NCBI GenBank assembly: GCA_003640385.1
Contig: RCAB01000502.1
Span: 1-44,047 of the forward strand
Direction of reading: 5' to 3'
Length of the DNA: 44,047 nt
Source of the DNA: Setaria digitata
Lineage: Eukaryota > Nematoda > Chromadorea > Rhabditida > Setariidae
Shown: one piece after another, positions 12,011 through 24,500 of the stretch
Numbering within the stretch: position 1 is the stretch's first letter
Layout: every line of letters starts with the position of its first letter
The notes under the pieces: generated by a model
The model's database searches: none
The model's input: the letters and a program-made list of their open reading frames with translations, nothing else
Told to the model about the DNA's origin: nothing
Translations under genes and position numbers: made by a program

Positions 12011-13317
12011 GTTCCTGTTCGCTGCACTACTTGTTGCTCCTGTCACTTTTCACCTTTTTTTTTTTTTTATAATCCTCTTAAACTTATATCATTGCCCTAT
12101 CTTTTATATCGTACTTCGTAAGAGAAAACCAGGAATCTGAATCCGTGCCCTCACTCAGAACATCAACATCTCTTACAATGAGTGTGAAAAGGAAGTCAGG
12201 AATCAGATTCATAAACAGCCTTGTTTATCACATTGCTAACAATTTCAATTAAGCTTCGTATTTGTACCCAACTCGTGCCAATCAGCCTCCCTTTGCACCT
12301 CTTATTTGTTTATTCCTTCCCTTTTCATGATATTTGCCATGCAATCCGAAAACTACCATCAGGAATGTTCTGTTTTTTATCACTGAATTGTCACATTCTA
12401 ATTATTACATTCTCCACATACCGACTAGTACATTGGTTATACCGGTTGTGCCGCTTACCGAAAGACTGTTACACAGCTCGTTACCCACCGTATGTATCAA
12501 CAGACACCACAAGCACATTCCGTTAACTGTTCCGTACAAACGGGAACATTCCGTAATTGTTCCGGTTGATTCTGTTAATATATCTATTGCGGAATATTAT
12601 CTCCACTATTCACTGATCCATTTTACAATTCAATTTTCACACTCTCTCACTTTCATTCTACCTATGTAAGCAGGCTCATTAATGCACATTCTTCTCACAT
12701 GTAATTTGTACTTATTCTCGCCTTACGCCCAAACTGCTATTATTATTATCACTAATGATCGGTTATCATTACTGTAAACCAAATCATTATTAATTTTGAT
12801 ATCATTGTAACTTATAATTATTATGGCAGTTATCTTCATCTGTTCAGTAATCATTATCCTTATCTTGTTATCTTCATCAGCGGCAAGATATACCTCAATT
12901 CTTCAAAGTGCATGGTGGTCCTTCTCCATGTTATTTTTAGGTTTAATTTCTCCTCAATTTGCACAATCCTTAGTTTTTTTCTTGGAAGAAAAAAGAGCAA
13001 ACACTTAATGCTATTATTACTACTATTGGAAAAATATATAATTAGAGTGATGGCACTTTGTCGAGATTCTTTAGATGCAGCGTGCTCAAGAATAATGCGT
13101 GTATTGATTAACACCCGGTGAAAGGAGCACTCAACTCAGAAGCAGTATACACATCGAAATACTCATGGCGTATTCACGTGGATCAATGTGAGGTATCGTC
13201 AGCCTTCTAAGGTCTGCAAGAATCGACTTTACTTACGTGAAGTGATTTCGGCACTTGCGTGAAAACAAATGAAATGATATTCACTACCTTGTGTTGTAAT
13301 GTAATGGAGGTGATGTT

Positions 13318-13509
13318 ATGAATACAGTATTAACTGCTGCTGCTGCTGCTGCCGTTGCTGCTGTCGATGCTGCTGTCGATGAATATCGGAAGAATTCAGA
13401 CCCACCCATGGAAACAGGTTCTGTCAGAAGCACAGGTCGTCGTCGTCATCCTGTTCCATTCTTTGGAAACAATCTTATTGTATTGGAATGTTGTAGAATC
13501 GAGGAGTGA
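13318..13509 (+). CDS. Ala-rich ORF on CTG tract (low confidence)
   Basis: A 63-codon frame from ATG to TGA. Residues 7-19 are almost all alanine, encoded by a GCT-rich tract, followed by an unremarkable polar stretch with an Arg-rich patch (RSTGRRRH). It lies 2 kb upstream of the RasGAP first coding exon on the same strand and could be an upstream exon or uORF, but I found no donor that joins it in frame to the acceptor at 15565. A second frame overlaps it. Most likely an accident of the trinucleotide repeat. Confidence 0.15.
   Translation: MNTVLTAAAAAAVAAVDAAVDEYRKNSDPPMETGSVRSTGRRRHPVPFFGNNLIVLECCRIEE
13334..13381. repeat. CTG/GCT trinucleotide tract
   Basis: Imperfect (CTG)n: five perfect CTG units, then CTG and TCG variants, then GTCGATGCTG repeated. 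GTC/CGT-rich triplets recur at about 13436-13450. Confidence 0.75.
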
Positions 13510-15560
13510 TGTTGTTCCAGATGGCACCGGGCCTTCTACGGCAGCAGTGGCGGCGATCTGGAAGGAATCAGAACAGGAATGGATGGGACAAAGGGTATAG
13601 CAGCATCACCATCAGACAGACAACTGCCGCGGTAACCTTTTCGAAGTGGTTAAAATTGCAATCGAATCGATATCTTTTCACCACAACAATCTGAACCACT
13701 GCGAAGTGCCACGATGAACCACCGACGCGACATCAAGGTGAACCCATGGAAAACAACCCGAACCAGAGGGAACCAAACCCATGATGACACCATCCGCAAC
13801 CCATATCAGTCGTCATCATGATCATATCAGTACTAGCGAGTTTCCGGTTCTTCCTAATCGACAGAATGCGAAAACATTTTGTGTGGAAGTTCTCTGTATC
13901 CAGCACGAACAGCACGCCTGATTCTCTTATTCACTCACTTATTGTCTGTATGTCTTGTTTATGTATTAATTAACAACTTCACTGAAAAATTACCAACTAC
14001 TAAACTATTTGGTCACACTAACAATGCAACTGACCAGTCACTGAATTTGTTTCTCTTCAGAAATAGCACTATTTCCTATGCATTGCGAGTAGATTTTGAA
14101 TCATATTGGCCGGAACTTACGTACTTTGCATTCCACTTTAATGCTCTGATTAGATTCAGTACTTCACTTCTTCACGTGGATTATCTGCGTTTCCGGAATT
14201 TCTTTTTCGGAGTGATCGGGATGGGAAGAGTACTTGAGGAGAAATCACTGATCTCTAGAGATACTGAAATCTTATTTGCCATTCTTTCTTTTCTTTTTAT
14301 TAGCACTATTAAGAAAATGAATCCACAGAGTTGACAAGTTTCGCAAAGAGAGGAAATGGGAAGAATTGAGTAAACCTGTTGAGGTTTCCTATGATTGCTT
14401 TAAATTAACTTATTTTCCCAAATAATTTATATTCTTGCTCAATTTTGTTTAATCGGAAGTATTTGCATTCTATCTGTAACACTTAAGTAACAATCAAAGT
14501 TCTTTTCAATTCAAAAATTTTCTTTCACTAATTGTTTCTGGCGAAAATTAAAAAAAAAAAAAAAAAACAAACAAACTTTAAGCATATGTGAGCTTCCCAA
14601 TTTTAAATACCAAATTAATAATAGTTTATTTTCGATTGCATCATGTTCGCTGCTCTTCAAAATTTATTGAAAATTCCTTTATTCTTCCTTCTTCATCTGT
14701 AACTAAGGATAGTACATTTGATGATAATCCATCCGCTCGTCCCTCGAAAAATGAAATCTGTGTAAATATAGGCAGAAAAACAGCGTCGTGAATAACATGA
14801 AAAGTTTTTGATTCCTTTTTTTCAGACAAACTTGTTTTTTTTTTGTTAAAACTGAATGAATGCGACTTTCAAACCCCATTTCACATGCAAATTTTTATTC
14901 ATCCTTGATGTCATTCATGAATACATGAACAAACATATTCTTGTAATATCAGAGTGTTTCATGATAATTCCGAATTCATTCCGGTAACAGAAAGGATCGA
15001 GAATCGTCATGAAATTTCGCTTTCCGATTGCAGAGAATTCAGTATATCTATTTCATATCTTTTTTTCCATCTCTTGTTTATTTTTTTTTAAACTTCCGTA
15101 TTCTATTCGAATTTTCCTCGTCATTTCCAATTTTTCATTTATTATTCCTGAAGTTTATGTAATATTCGGAATTTCATTATTTAAAGTTTCAGAAATTGAG
15201 GGCGAAATTTTTCAAATTTAAACTACGGATAATTCTCTAAAATATATATTTATCAAAAAAGTTTCTTCCTGAATAAAATATTGTGGAATTTAGGAATGGT
15301 AATTCTAATTGTTTTATTGACTTCTTTACTAATTTTCTTTCTTTTTTTTTTCTAATTTCAATGAAAATCTTTAAAGCATAACTAATGAACGAATTTCAGT
15401 TTACAGTTTGAGAAAACAAAACAGCAGTGATTGTTTATTTTTGGCTCAATGCATAGTTTGCATTCACTGATTTCATTAATTGTTTAAGCTAAATGTTGTA
15501 GTGCTCGATTGATCGTTCATCTTCAGCACTCAAAATGGCTTATTTAATTAATTACTGGCT

Positions 15561-15565
15561 TGCAG
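15561..15565 (+). other. Probable trans-splice acceptor of the RasGAP gene
   Basis: TTGCAG ends at 15565, 16 nt before the ATG at 15582. The frame upstream closes at a TAA (15549-15551) in front of this acceptor. The arrangement is typical of spliced-leader addition in nematodes, although a cis-spliced upstream exon remains possible. Confidence 0.5.
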
Positions 15566-15581
15566 GAGTATTTGTTATGTG

Positions 15582-18500
15582 ATGAGCAAATGTGAATTAA
15601 GTGGGCGAGGACATTCCGTTGCAAAAGCATCAACATCCGCTTCAACTTCTGTTACTTCAACACTGTTATCCTTGGCTTCACCCCCGGTACCACAAGCTTC
15701 AGCTTCACTACTTTCAACATCAACAGGAGCTGCTTCTGGAGCTAGCTGTACAGTGCCACCATCATCGTCAACATCAGTGATTCCGGAAAGTGGTGAAAGT
15801 GTTTGCAGCAACACCACAACCGGTACAAATGTTAACGGTACTTCCGGCTTCTATCATCATCGTTCTGGACGGATACTTTGTGATGGATATTTGAGGCTTG
15901 TTGAAGTATTGCGGGTCAATATCGCCCAACTTCGAAATCTTCCGATTCGAAATAGTCATCATACAAATGCCAGTAATAGCAATCATATCAACAGTAACAG
16001 TAACAGTAACAGTAACAGTAACAGCAACAGCAACGATCATATTCGACCGATAACAGTACTAGCACGATTGGATAATGTTAATATTTTTCAATCAACATCA
16101 ACTGCTAATGGAAATTTGTAAGTTTGATCAGTTTTCCTGAAATCATTCCAAAGTAAATTCACTGGCCGCTGAATATTTTATAATAAAGCTAAAATTATAT
16201 TTCAGAAAAGTTCTTTTGATAAATGAAAAAAATAGCTAGCACCTTAGCAGTTGATTGTGTTTGCACCATATTCAGTCATTGATTTTTTTGAAAACAAACT
16301 TTCTTGAAATTAAAACCAAAATGAGGTATCTTTATTACATGGACATATGAATCATTGGGAAAAACAATTGGCATACTTGTTATTTTCGAAATATTTTCCA
16401 ATTTTTTCATCTACTTGAATTCATGAGGATGCAAATTGTTCGAAATTTGTCAAATATTTAATATTTCATTATCCCTTGGCTACTACTACTGCAATAGACG
16501 AGTACTAACTAACACACAAAAAATTAGATTTAGTATATTCATGACGAATACTTTACGACTTTCATAATCTGATTAGTCAAAAAAGGCTTATCGATATGAA
16601 AACGTTGCTTTCTGCATCTTCTCCCTCCACAAATAATTTAATTCAGTTTCATTTTAATTTAATTTTAATTCGATTCATTGTGCTGACATTGTATAAAATT
16701 ATTTTTCAATTTCCACAAACAGTAAAATTAGTCTTTTATTGCCTAAAAAAATCTTTTTCCTCTTTGAAATTTTCCAGCTGAAATGCTAAAACTTTTTTCC
16801 TCGGATACAGCCACTATATTAGCCTTGAAACTAAACAAACCTGGCTGCAGCTTCCCTATTTTGTTACAGTTATTTTTAGCTTCAGTTCCGCCCAAGTTTG
16901 AGCTTTGAAATTCTAGGCCAATCTTTTAAATTATTTATGAACTAACTTCATAAGCAGCTTTGTTAGCTGCATTTAGTACTTATGCTTTTGTTTGTTGAAG
17001 GATATTCTCAGTATGTGTCATAGAAGGGTATAGTGTTTCATCTTGGTTTATTTGCATAACATTGTTGATTTTTAAATTTATTTAAACAATGAATCATTTT
17101 TCAATTCCAGGTGCTGTTTCGGTGACGATTTTGTTCACGAGATTTCGAGTACCTTTTCACAGCTACACTTTCTGATCACCGAAAGTGTGGGAAATCGGTT
17201 ACCACGACAAATTGGTTTAGTAAGTATACGGAAACGGGATATTGTTAAGCATTCCGGTGAAGATCGTTGGTATCGGATACAGGCTGTAAGTAGGCAGAAT
17301 GATATTTCCGGACAGATTTGTGTAGATGTGCGTTGTGAACCAACCAGGAAATGTCTCGCTATAAAGTAATCATTTTCAATGTTAATAAAAATTTTAATTT
17401 AGAATTTTGAATCATTCTTCGTGTTCTGCTTTAACTACTTTCTTGTTTGAAATTTATCGAAATAGAGATAGATGCACATGGATTCCACTAATGGTCAAGA
17501 GGTACTTTAAAGGTCAGTTATAAACTGAGGAACGAGAATAGAACTTATCGATTAATTCGTCTCTTCGTGTGTCATTCAGTGTTGATAATATATTTCAAAT
17601 AGATAAGAACTTGGCAGCAACGGGTGACGGAACTCAAGAAAGATAAGAATCAAGGCGGTAGATACAATGGAGTGAATGATTTCATTACTTTTGATTTCCT
17701 CTTTTCTCACTACCTGTTAGGTGTTAGGTGTTTGCCGGCTTCATGCGAATTATCACTATTGTTATCACGGAGCATCCACGTTATCATCATTTCTAGATGT
17801 ATAATCATATCTTGGAATAGCGATAATCTCAAGAGATTAAGTCAGATTCGACGAAGCATATCTTTTCTCGTTTTCCTGATTCTCTGCGCTTCACTTTGTT
17901 TTACACTTAAGAAGCTATAGCTGATGAGGGAAGAAACGGAATTGGTGGGTGGATTGGAGAACGTTGCTGTCCGTTTCACTCTATGTCTGATAAGTAATTC
18001 GATATTTGATTGCAGAAATGCTAGACTAGACCATTTTAGTTAGTAATGTCTGTAAATAAGGGGAAAGGAGAAAGAATTTCGAAGGAAAATGCTGGGAAAT
18101 CATTTTTCTTTCGTTTGCTTTCGACGATTTACCAAACTTCCGGTGGCTTTTACGGGTGGACAGTATGATTATTGATGGATGTGAAGGAAGAAAATTACAC
18201 AGCCAAGCATGGAGTATGGGAAGGAAAAATTTACCCAAGGGTAGTAGTCTTTCAAAAATTCATTTCCGTCGTTGGTTCATTTTTACACAGTTACTTTTCG
18301 AGATGGTACAAATTAATATTCGACATATTTATTAAATGGGCATAATACCTGTGGTATATTATATCGTTCAAGTTAAAAATTTTTTTCCCAACAATTTCAA
18401 ATCCCTAACCAAATATAAATTTAGTAGTTCACAAAATTTCTGAATTTCGAGTTATGATTGTAATAAAAGTTTAGCATCATTGATTAGATCATTGCGGGAA

Positions 18501-21500
18501 GTCAGTTTGATTACTAACTCTGTCATAATTGCCTTCCATAATAATCCATGTCAGCCAAAGAATATACACCTGAAGTAGCCATGTTTGCAAGCAATAACAG
18601 CCAATCATTATAGACTACCACTGTAGTAAATTAGTATGCAAATTAGTTCTACCAATAATTAAATTTTTGATAAAATGAAAGTTTAGACTCGAATTTCAGA
18701 TGTATCGAGTAATAGTTGTGTACAACTTTTACCTTCTGCATTTCGTTCAACATCGTATTTTAACCCTGTTCCGTTTTTGAAATTCCTCTCTATTTAATCT
18801 TTCAGACCCATTTAAAAATTATCCACTTTAATTGCGCAGTGTTATGAATTGGTCATTCTTTCCATTAAATAATTTCACTTCAGTCAACAACTTCTCCCAT
18901 CTATTTCTTCCTAATTAACAAGTCTTCGGAGTACCTTAAAATTGTCAACACTGTCGTCTCCCTTAGTAGCTTCTCAGTCCTTCGTTCCTGTTACTACGCG
19001 AAAAGATCACTTTTCAGGTTACATATAGGCCTTGGCCTATTTACTGTGAATTTATGCCATTACAGTAATAGTCCATCTATACATGCTCTTTCTCCGTTCA
19101 CTTCATAATTTTTAATTTCATTTCACTTTTAACTTTTTTTTTTTTTTAACAATTTGCCTTAGAATAGCACCATGCAGTGACTGATTTGTTTATTTTATAC
19201 ACGGAGTCGCAAATTCTTCGCACAAGATTCTTTCTTTCACTTGAATTTCCATTATCTTCCTTATATTCTTTTCTGAACAGTTAAATGCCGCTGTAAAAAC
19301 TTTTAAAGTTTGAAGATGATATCATAGATGGAAAAGAGAAATTTCAATGTCAGTGACTAGTATTCTTGTTGTGACGTGTTTCACTCACGTATATACTTTA
19401 CGCCTTATTTCCTGCAAGTAGTATGGTGTAACTTATGATATCATACTTTTTCTTAAAAAATGAAACTTTTCTTTCTTTTTTTTTTTTTTTTTTAAGTTAG
19501 AAAAAACAAAAACAATGCCGTCAAACATAATTAAGAATATGCATGCATTTACCAACACACATTTATGCTATTCAATCATTCTACTGATTAGATCATTGAT
19601 GACGCTAATTATTTGGTGAAATTACATCAGAAATTTTTTTTTTTAACATATTTCTTATTACTGCTATCAATCATTACTTTTTCATCATCTTTTCTGTTGC
19701 AGTATTCTATATATTTATGTCATCATGAAGAACCAATCTTTGGAGAGAATTGAACAAAATAAATTTCAGTTGATTGAAGCTGTCGTCATTTACTCTTTTT
19801 TTTTTTTTAAACTTTTATATGCAATCTTTTCTTTAGTTTTTCAACTTTCAATACAAACTTAAAAGAATATTACTTTCTGAATAAATAGATTGCTTCGTTT
19901 GAGTGCGTTAGACTAACTTTCTTTCATTGACTGACAATGTTACTTACTACCCTTCAAGCAGGATCGAACGATACCACACCGTGTTCGACTACTGCACTTA
20001 CATTTCATTCTGTTTTATTATATTTTTAAAAAATAAAAATTACCTTTCCCTACTCCCTCTTCCTTTCCCTTTTTCGGAAGTAATCAGCTGAGAAATGATA
20101 ATTGCAGAAATGAAAGGACATATTTATGGAAAATGCTTTACAAAAAATTCCAGTTGAATCGCTCGTTAATTTTTCAATTTCAGCCCAGTTTTCTTTCCCA
20201 TTATTCACGTAAAAAAAGTTTTCTTAATTTTTGATTTTGCAATGCAGAGTAGTGGACTATACGGGATTAAATATACGCGAACCAGCTGATCTTTACTTAC
20301 TGGTAACATTACAAGTGGCAACACGTGTTGTACAGTCCAAGAAGTTAAATATCGGCACTAACAGGGTTAGTTAGTGGATTTTTTCATTTTTTTTTTTTTT
20401 GAATGGCTCTTGAAAATGTGACTAGAAGTTGAAAGACTGTGGTTCAAGTTAAAACAAAATTAAATTCAATAATTTGCCCGCAACATGCCTCCAATAAGTA
20501 TCTTTTTTCTTTTTTTTTGTTAAACAAAAATTTGTTAAGCAAACATTTTCGTTGTGGAATTTTACGCTGTGTTTACAATTTTTTTGAATGCGGTTTAGCG
20601 CATTAAACTGTATTATATTCCTGTTTTAACAGTTGAGGATCGGAAGAATTCAAACTGAATTTGGTTATGCAACAAAGAAATTCTTATTTTAATTAGAAAT
20701 AAACATGTTGGAAATGAAAACGCTGGCGTTTGAAGTGTCTAAATCTTGTTTTTGCGGATAGGAAAGCGCTGAAACGCTATTCATGGAATGTGATGGGATG
20801 ATTCTGAATGATAATCAAAGAACACAACGAGTACAGTTGCGAATGTCGCTATGGCATGATGTTTTGCCAGGTTTCAACAGTTATTTTCAAGGACAAATAC
20901 GCATAACTCTCGATGATGATATCGTCGAGAAGGAATCCGTTGGCCCGCAGTGGTTCGTTTGCACCTTTTCTCACTCATTACAAAATATTCTTTTTATCAG
21001 TTATCTAAAGTCTTCCACACTGTTACAGCCATCATGGAAAGTTAGTAAGAGAAACTTTCCATTCAGACCGGCTGGTTAGCTGGACGCATATCCCAAAAAA
21101 AAAAAGGAAAGAGAAATTTAATTTCATATGTGAATGAGTTTTTAAAAGCTTTTGTACAGCTATTTTCGTTTTTGGATTGCAACCTACTATGTAGCTATGG
21201 AAAGTTAGAAGAAAGGGCTGCAAGTACAACTTTCCCTCATTATATTTTTACTTTACTGAAAACGAAACAAAAAAGAATTAAAGAAATTTTAATTGTACCT
21301 TCAAGCTTTCATAAGGAGAAAAGTAAGTTGAGGATAAAGTGATTATTGAAAGTAGTCTCGTTTCGTTCGTATATTTTATTTTATTGCATTTTGTTTCTTG
21401 CTCAAAAAATTTTCCTTCCTTCACGTCTTTTCCTTTCTACATATTTCGAGAGATTGTTCAACAAAATCTGAATGCTTTTTGCTATTACTACTTAAAATAT

Positions 21501-24500
21501 TTCAAATATTTTTTAACTTTTCCTTATTTGTCACTGAATCCCATTTCACGTGCAAATAAACTCTTCCTCAATAATTCGTATTTTTAAAATATTAGCTTTT
21601 GAAGTTGAAAGACAGGAAGCAACTAACCATCACCTGCTTCATATTACACATTTTTAGCAATCGTTTACTGATCGTACGGAAGTGATTTCTTACGAAAATT
21701 TGCAACAATGCCTAGTAGCTCTATAATAATTTAAGATTTCAGTGTTGAATTTCGAGAAACCAATAAGTGAGAGGAGAAGAGCTAATGCAAAACACAATGA
21801 AAAGATGAATTTTCTAGAAAGATCTTTCACATCGAATGATTTAATATCACAGTCATTGAGTATCGAACTTTTTTTTGCAAAGGTTTTTTTAATAATAAAT
21901 ATAAATAGCACTACCTTCAAGATGGTTTATTTTTAATTTATTAGCTATATCCTTTAATAACAATAATAGTAGACAAAATGAACAGCTGATGTATATGTGC
22001 TTGTCTGTGCAGGCTAAATTCTTTCAGTTTAACAACGGATTTCCGCTTTTCCATAATATTGCCGCAAAATATAATTGAGAATTATTTACTTTCGAGAACA
22101 TTTTCATCTGCTGAAATCAACACTTCCTGAAAATTTCGTTTCAATTTCGCAGTAATATTCCCATGATAATCTCTCACTTGTTGAGCTCACTGATAAGTAT
22201 TACTGTACAAATATTTATCAGAATAATTGTTATTAAAACACTTAACAGTTATTTTGATAGAAAACGTTCGTGTAATAATACTTAAGTTCTATATAATTCT
22301 TAAATAATTGATCGAAAGTATAGCAAATAAACAAGTAGTCATAGATAAAAATTTATTTATGTCAAAATTTTTTCCTCGAAATTTCAAAATATGGAATTTA
22401 AATTTCAAGACCTTTTCTGATAAGAAAACACTCAAATGAAAAATAATCGTTTTGAGGTGCTATGTCATATTTTGTAAATTTCACTTGTTTTTAACATATT
22501 TTTATAACTTCAACTGGTGTCTTTTTTTACTGAAAGAAAAAAATGCATGAGGAAAATGAATTGAATTGATTTTTGAATTTGGGCTGAATGAATTCTTTTC
22601 TTTCCTTTTCATTCTTTTTCACTCTCTGCTTATTACTGTAACAAAAACTTTTTTGCCTGTAATTTATTGGGTAATATAAGAAGTTCATTTAAAAATATTC
22701 GAACAAACATTTCCAAATCAAATCCATCCATCTCGTCTCCTTATCGCCTACTTTCACTAAAACTTAAATTTTTTCCATTCTTTAATATTTTCAGAAACAT
22801 TTTTCTCTCTTCCATATAATATTTGCTATTTACACGACGTAATGGACCTTCTGTAACAGTTGTCCAGGTCAAACTTCCCGTAGTTCAATCTGNAGACGTA
22901 ATGTAATGGACCTTCTGTAACAGTTGTCCAGGTCAAACTTCCCGTAGTTCAATCTGGTTATTTCGCTTACACCTGATTTTAGTTTTCTTTAAATCGAATT
23001 CAATGTATATTTAATTATATGCTGTAGAGCTATGTTTTTTGATCAGTGAAATTATTTATTTGAGTTTGCTTCCCACTCATTTTGTTTACTTTTTTAAATT
23101 TCCTTCATATTTAAGCAGATTCTTTCGTCTTTTTTAAAATATATATTTAGACAGACGTTCTTTCTTCGTTCTTTATTATAATTTATCATTTAAAAATAAA
23201 TTTTAAGAGATAAGTTAAAATGATTCATTCAAAAGCGTTGTTTTTCCGATAACTTTTATTGAAAATTTAGACTGTACTGAAACTTCAAGATCACATTTGG
23301 TAAAATTCATAGGTGTGAAGTGTTACTGCTAGAAGTTTCCTGGTACGTGTAGGAAGATGTAATAAAAGGAACTTCAGGAACTTGCTCTGTATCTGCTAAT
23401 AGTAATAACAGATTGTGATTGCTCTCGAATCCCTGTAGCTTGCAGTGAATGAGGTAGCACTGCAAGCTCGAAGTCCTGAATTTGAAAAATAAATAAAATT
23501 TTACTGAGCTAAAGTATCAAGAGAGCAGTAGTTGAGGAGTTCTGATGAAGCACAAAATATATCAGACGATGTGAAGGTTTTTTTCAGGTGATAAGAATGA
23601 GGTAAAAAATTGCGTTTACTGAAGTGATAGTTGATACTTACCTAAACAGCTACTGTTCAATCAAATAAAAATTAAAATGTTGAGCAAAATATGAAGCAAA
23701 GAAACGGAAGATAGATAATTCCTCATTTCCGTTCCGCTTCCGTTCCTAATTGTCTCTCTTGATTACTTCCTCCTTGATGGCAAATACTTAGAACTAACTG
23801 AGATTAATTAAGTTATGAAGAGAATGCTCTCTTCGTGCTATGCTAAGCAAAGTTACAAAAATAATTTATTATCCAGGCAAGTAAAAAGCCATCAGTTGAC
23901 GTGAAATCATCTTTCACACTCAAAACTAACCAATCATTCATCTTTTTTCAATTTTTTTTTTTTCGAAATTGCAAATTTAATGCTAAATACACATATTAAC
24001 ATGCTACAATCTGTAGACTATTTGTTAACTTATTCTTTTTTTTTTTTGGGAACATTTTTCTACCATTATTTTCCATTGTCTGAACACCTCAAACAACCTT
24101 ATCTGTCATCAATCTTTAGCTTGCTGGCTGTCTATTGAAGTGACCAGATTTTAATCATTTGATTGTCACTAACATTCTGTTCACTTTCATTCCCGAATGA
24201 TTATTCTTCAGATGGATTGACGAAAAGGACAGCACACCCACATCATTTCATTTCATCCAATTTTCCTTCTCTTCAGCCATCCTTTCTTCATTCCGCCTCC
24301 TCAAGCTCTCAACTTCACTATCGATATTCTCGATCGAGAATGAGGTAACTCAGGTGCTCCTCATTCATAAAACTTTCCATTTATAGCAGGTGGTTCTCCT
24401 TTCACATCGATGATTGCTGAATCTCTGAAGCATCTCACTTTTCTCTTCTTTTGCAGTTCACTTATGAATATCCATTGGACTGTGTTTCTTTATTCGCATC

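Larger units (their letters stand above)
9451..15560. other. Upstream region of the RasGAP gene
   Basis: This region is visibly less AT-rich than its surroundings, especially 9650-11000 and 13300-13900, and carries several simple repeats: (TG)n at 9564-9580, CA-rich DNA at 9670-9710, an ACGTCA cluster, a pentamer array and a CTG-rich tract. The frames at 9472-9873, 10600-10956 and 13879-14334 lack a family, a good start or splice context. The region may hold the promoter, an outron (the 5' segment discarded by trans-splicing) or non-coding 5' exons of the downstream gene. Confidence 0.4.

Noticed and set aside
13879..14334. 151-codon open frame, the second longest in the window
   Set aside because: It starts at GTG with no early ATG and no recognisable domain; a frame this long is only mildly unexpected in about 88 kb of two-strand sequence.
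19930..20010. tRNA-like GTTCGATCC B-box on the minus strand
   Set aside because: The only A-box-like match is about 20 nt away, too close for a tRNA, and no cloverleaf or acceptor stem can be formed.
23440..23470. TGAGGTAG, the let-7 family seed, next to a hairpin
   Set aside because: The seed lies in the loop, the stem is only 11 bp and does not extend, and the following bases do not match a known let-7 family member. Not a credible microRNA precursor.
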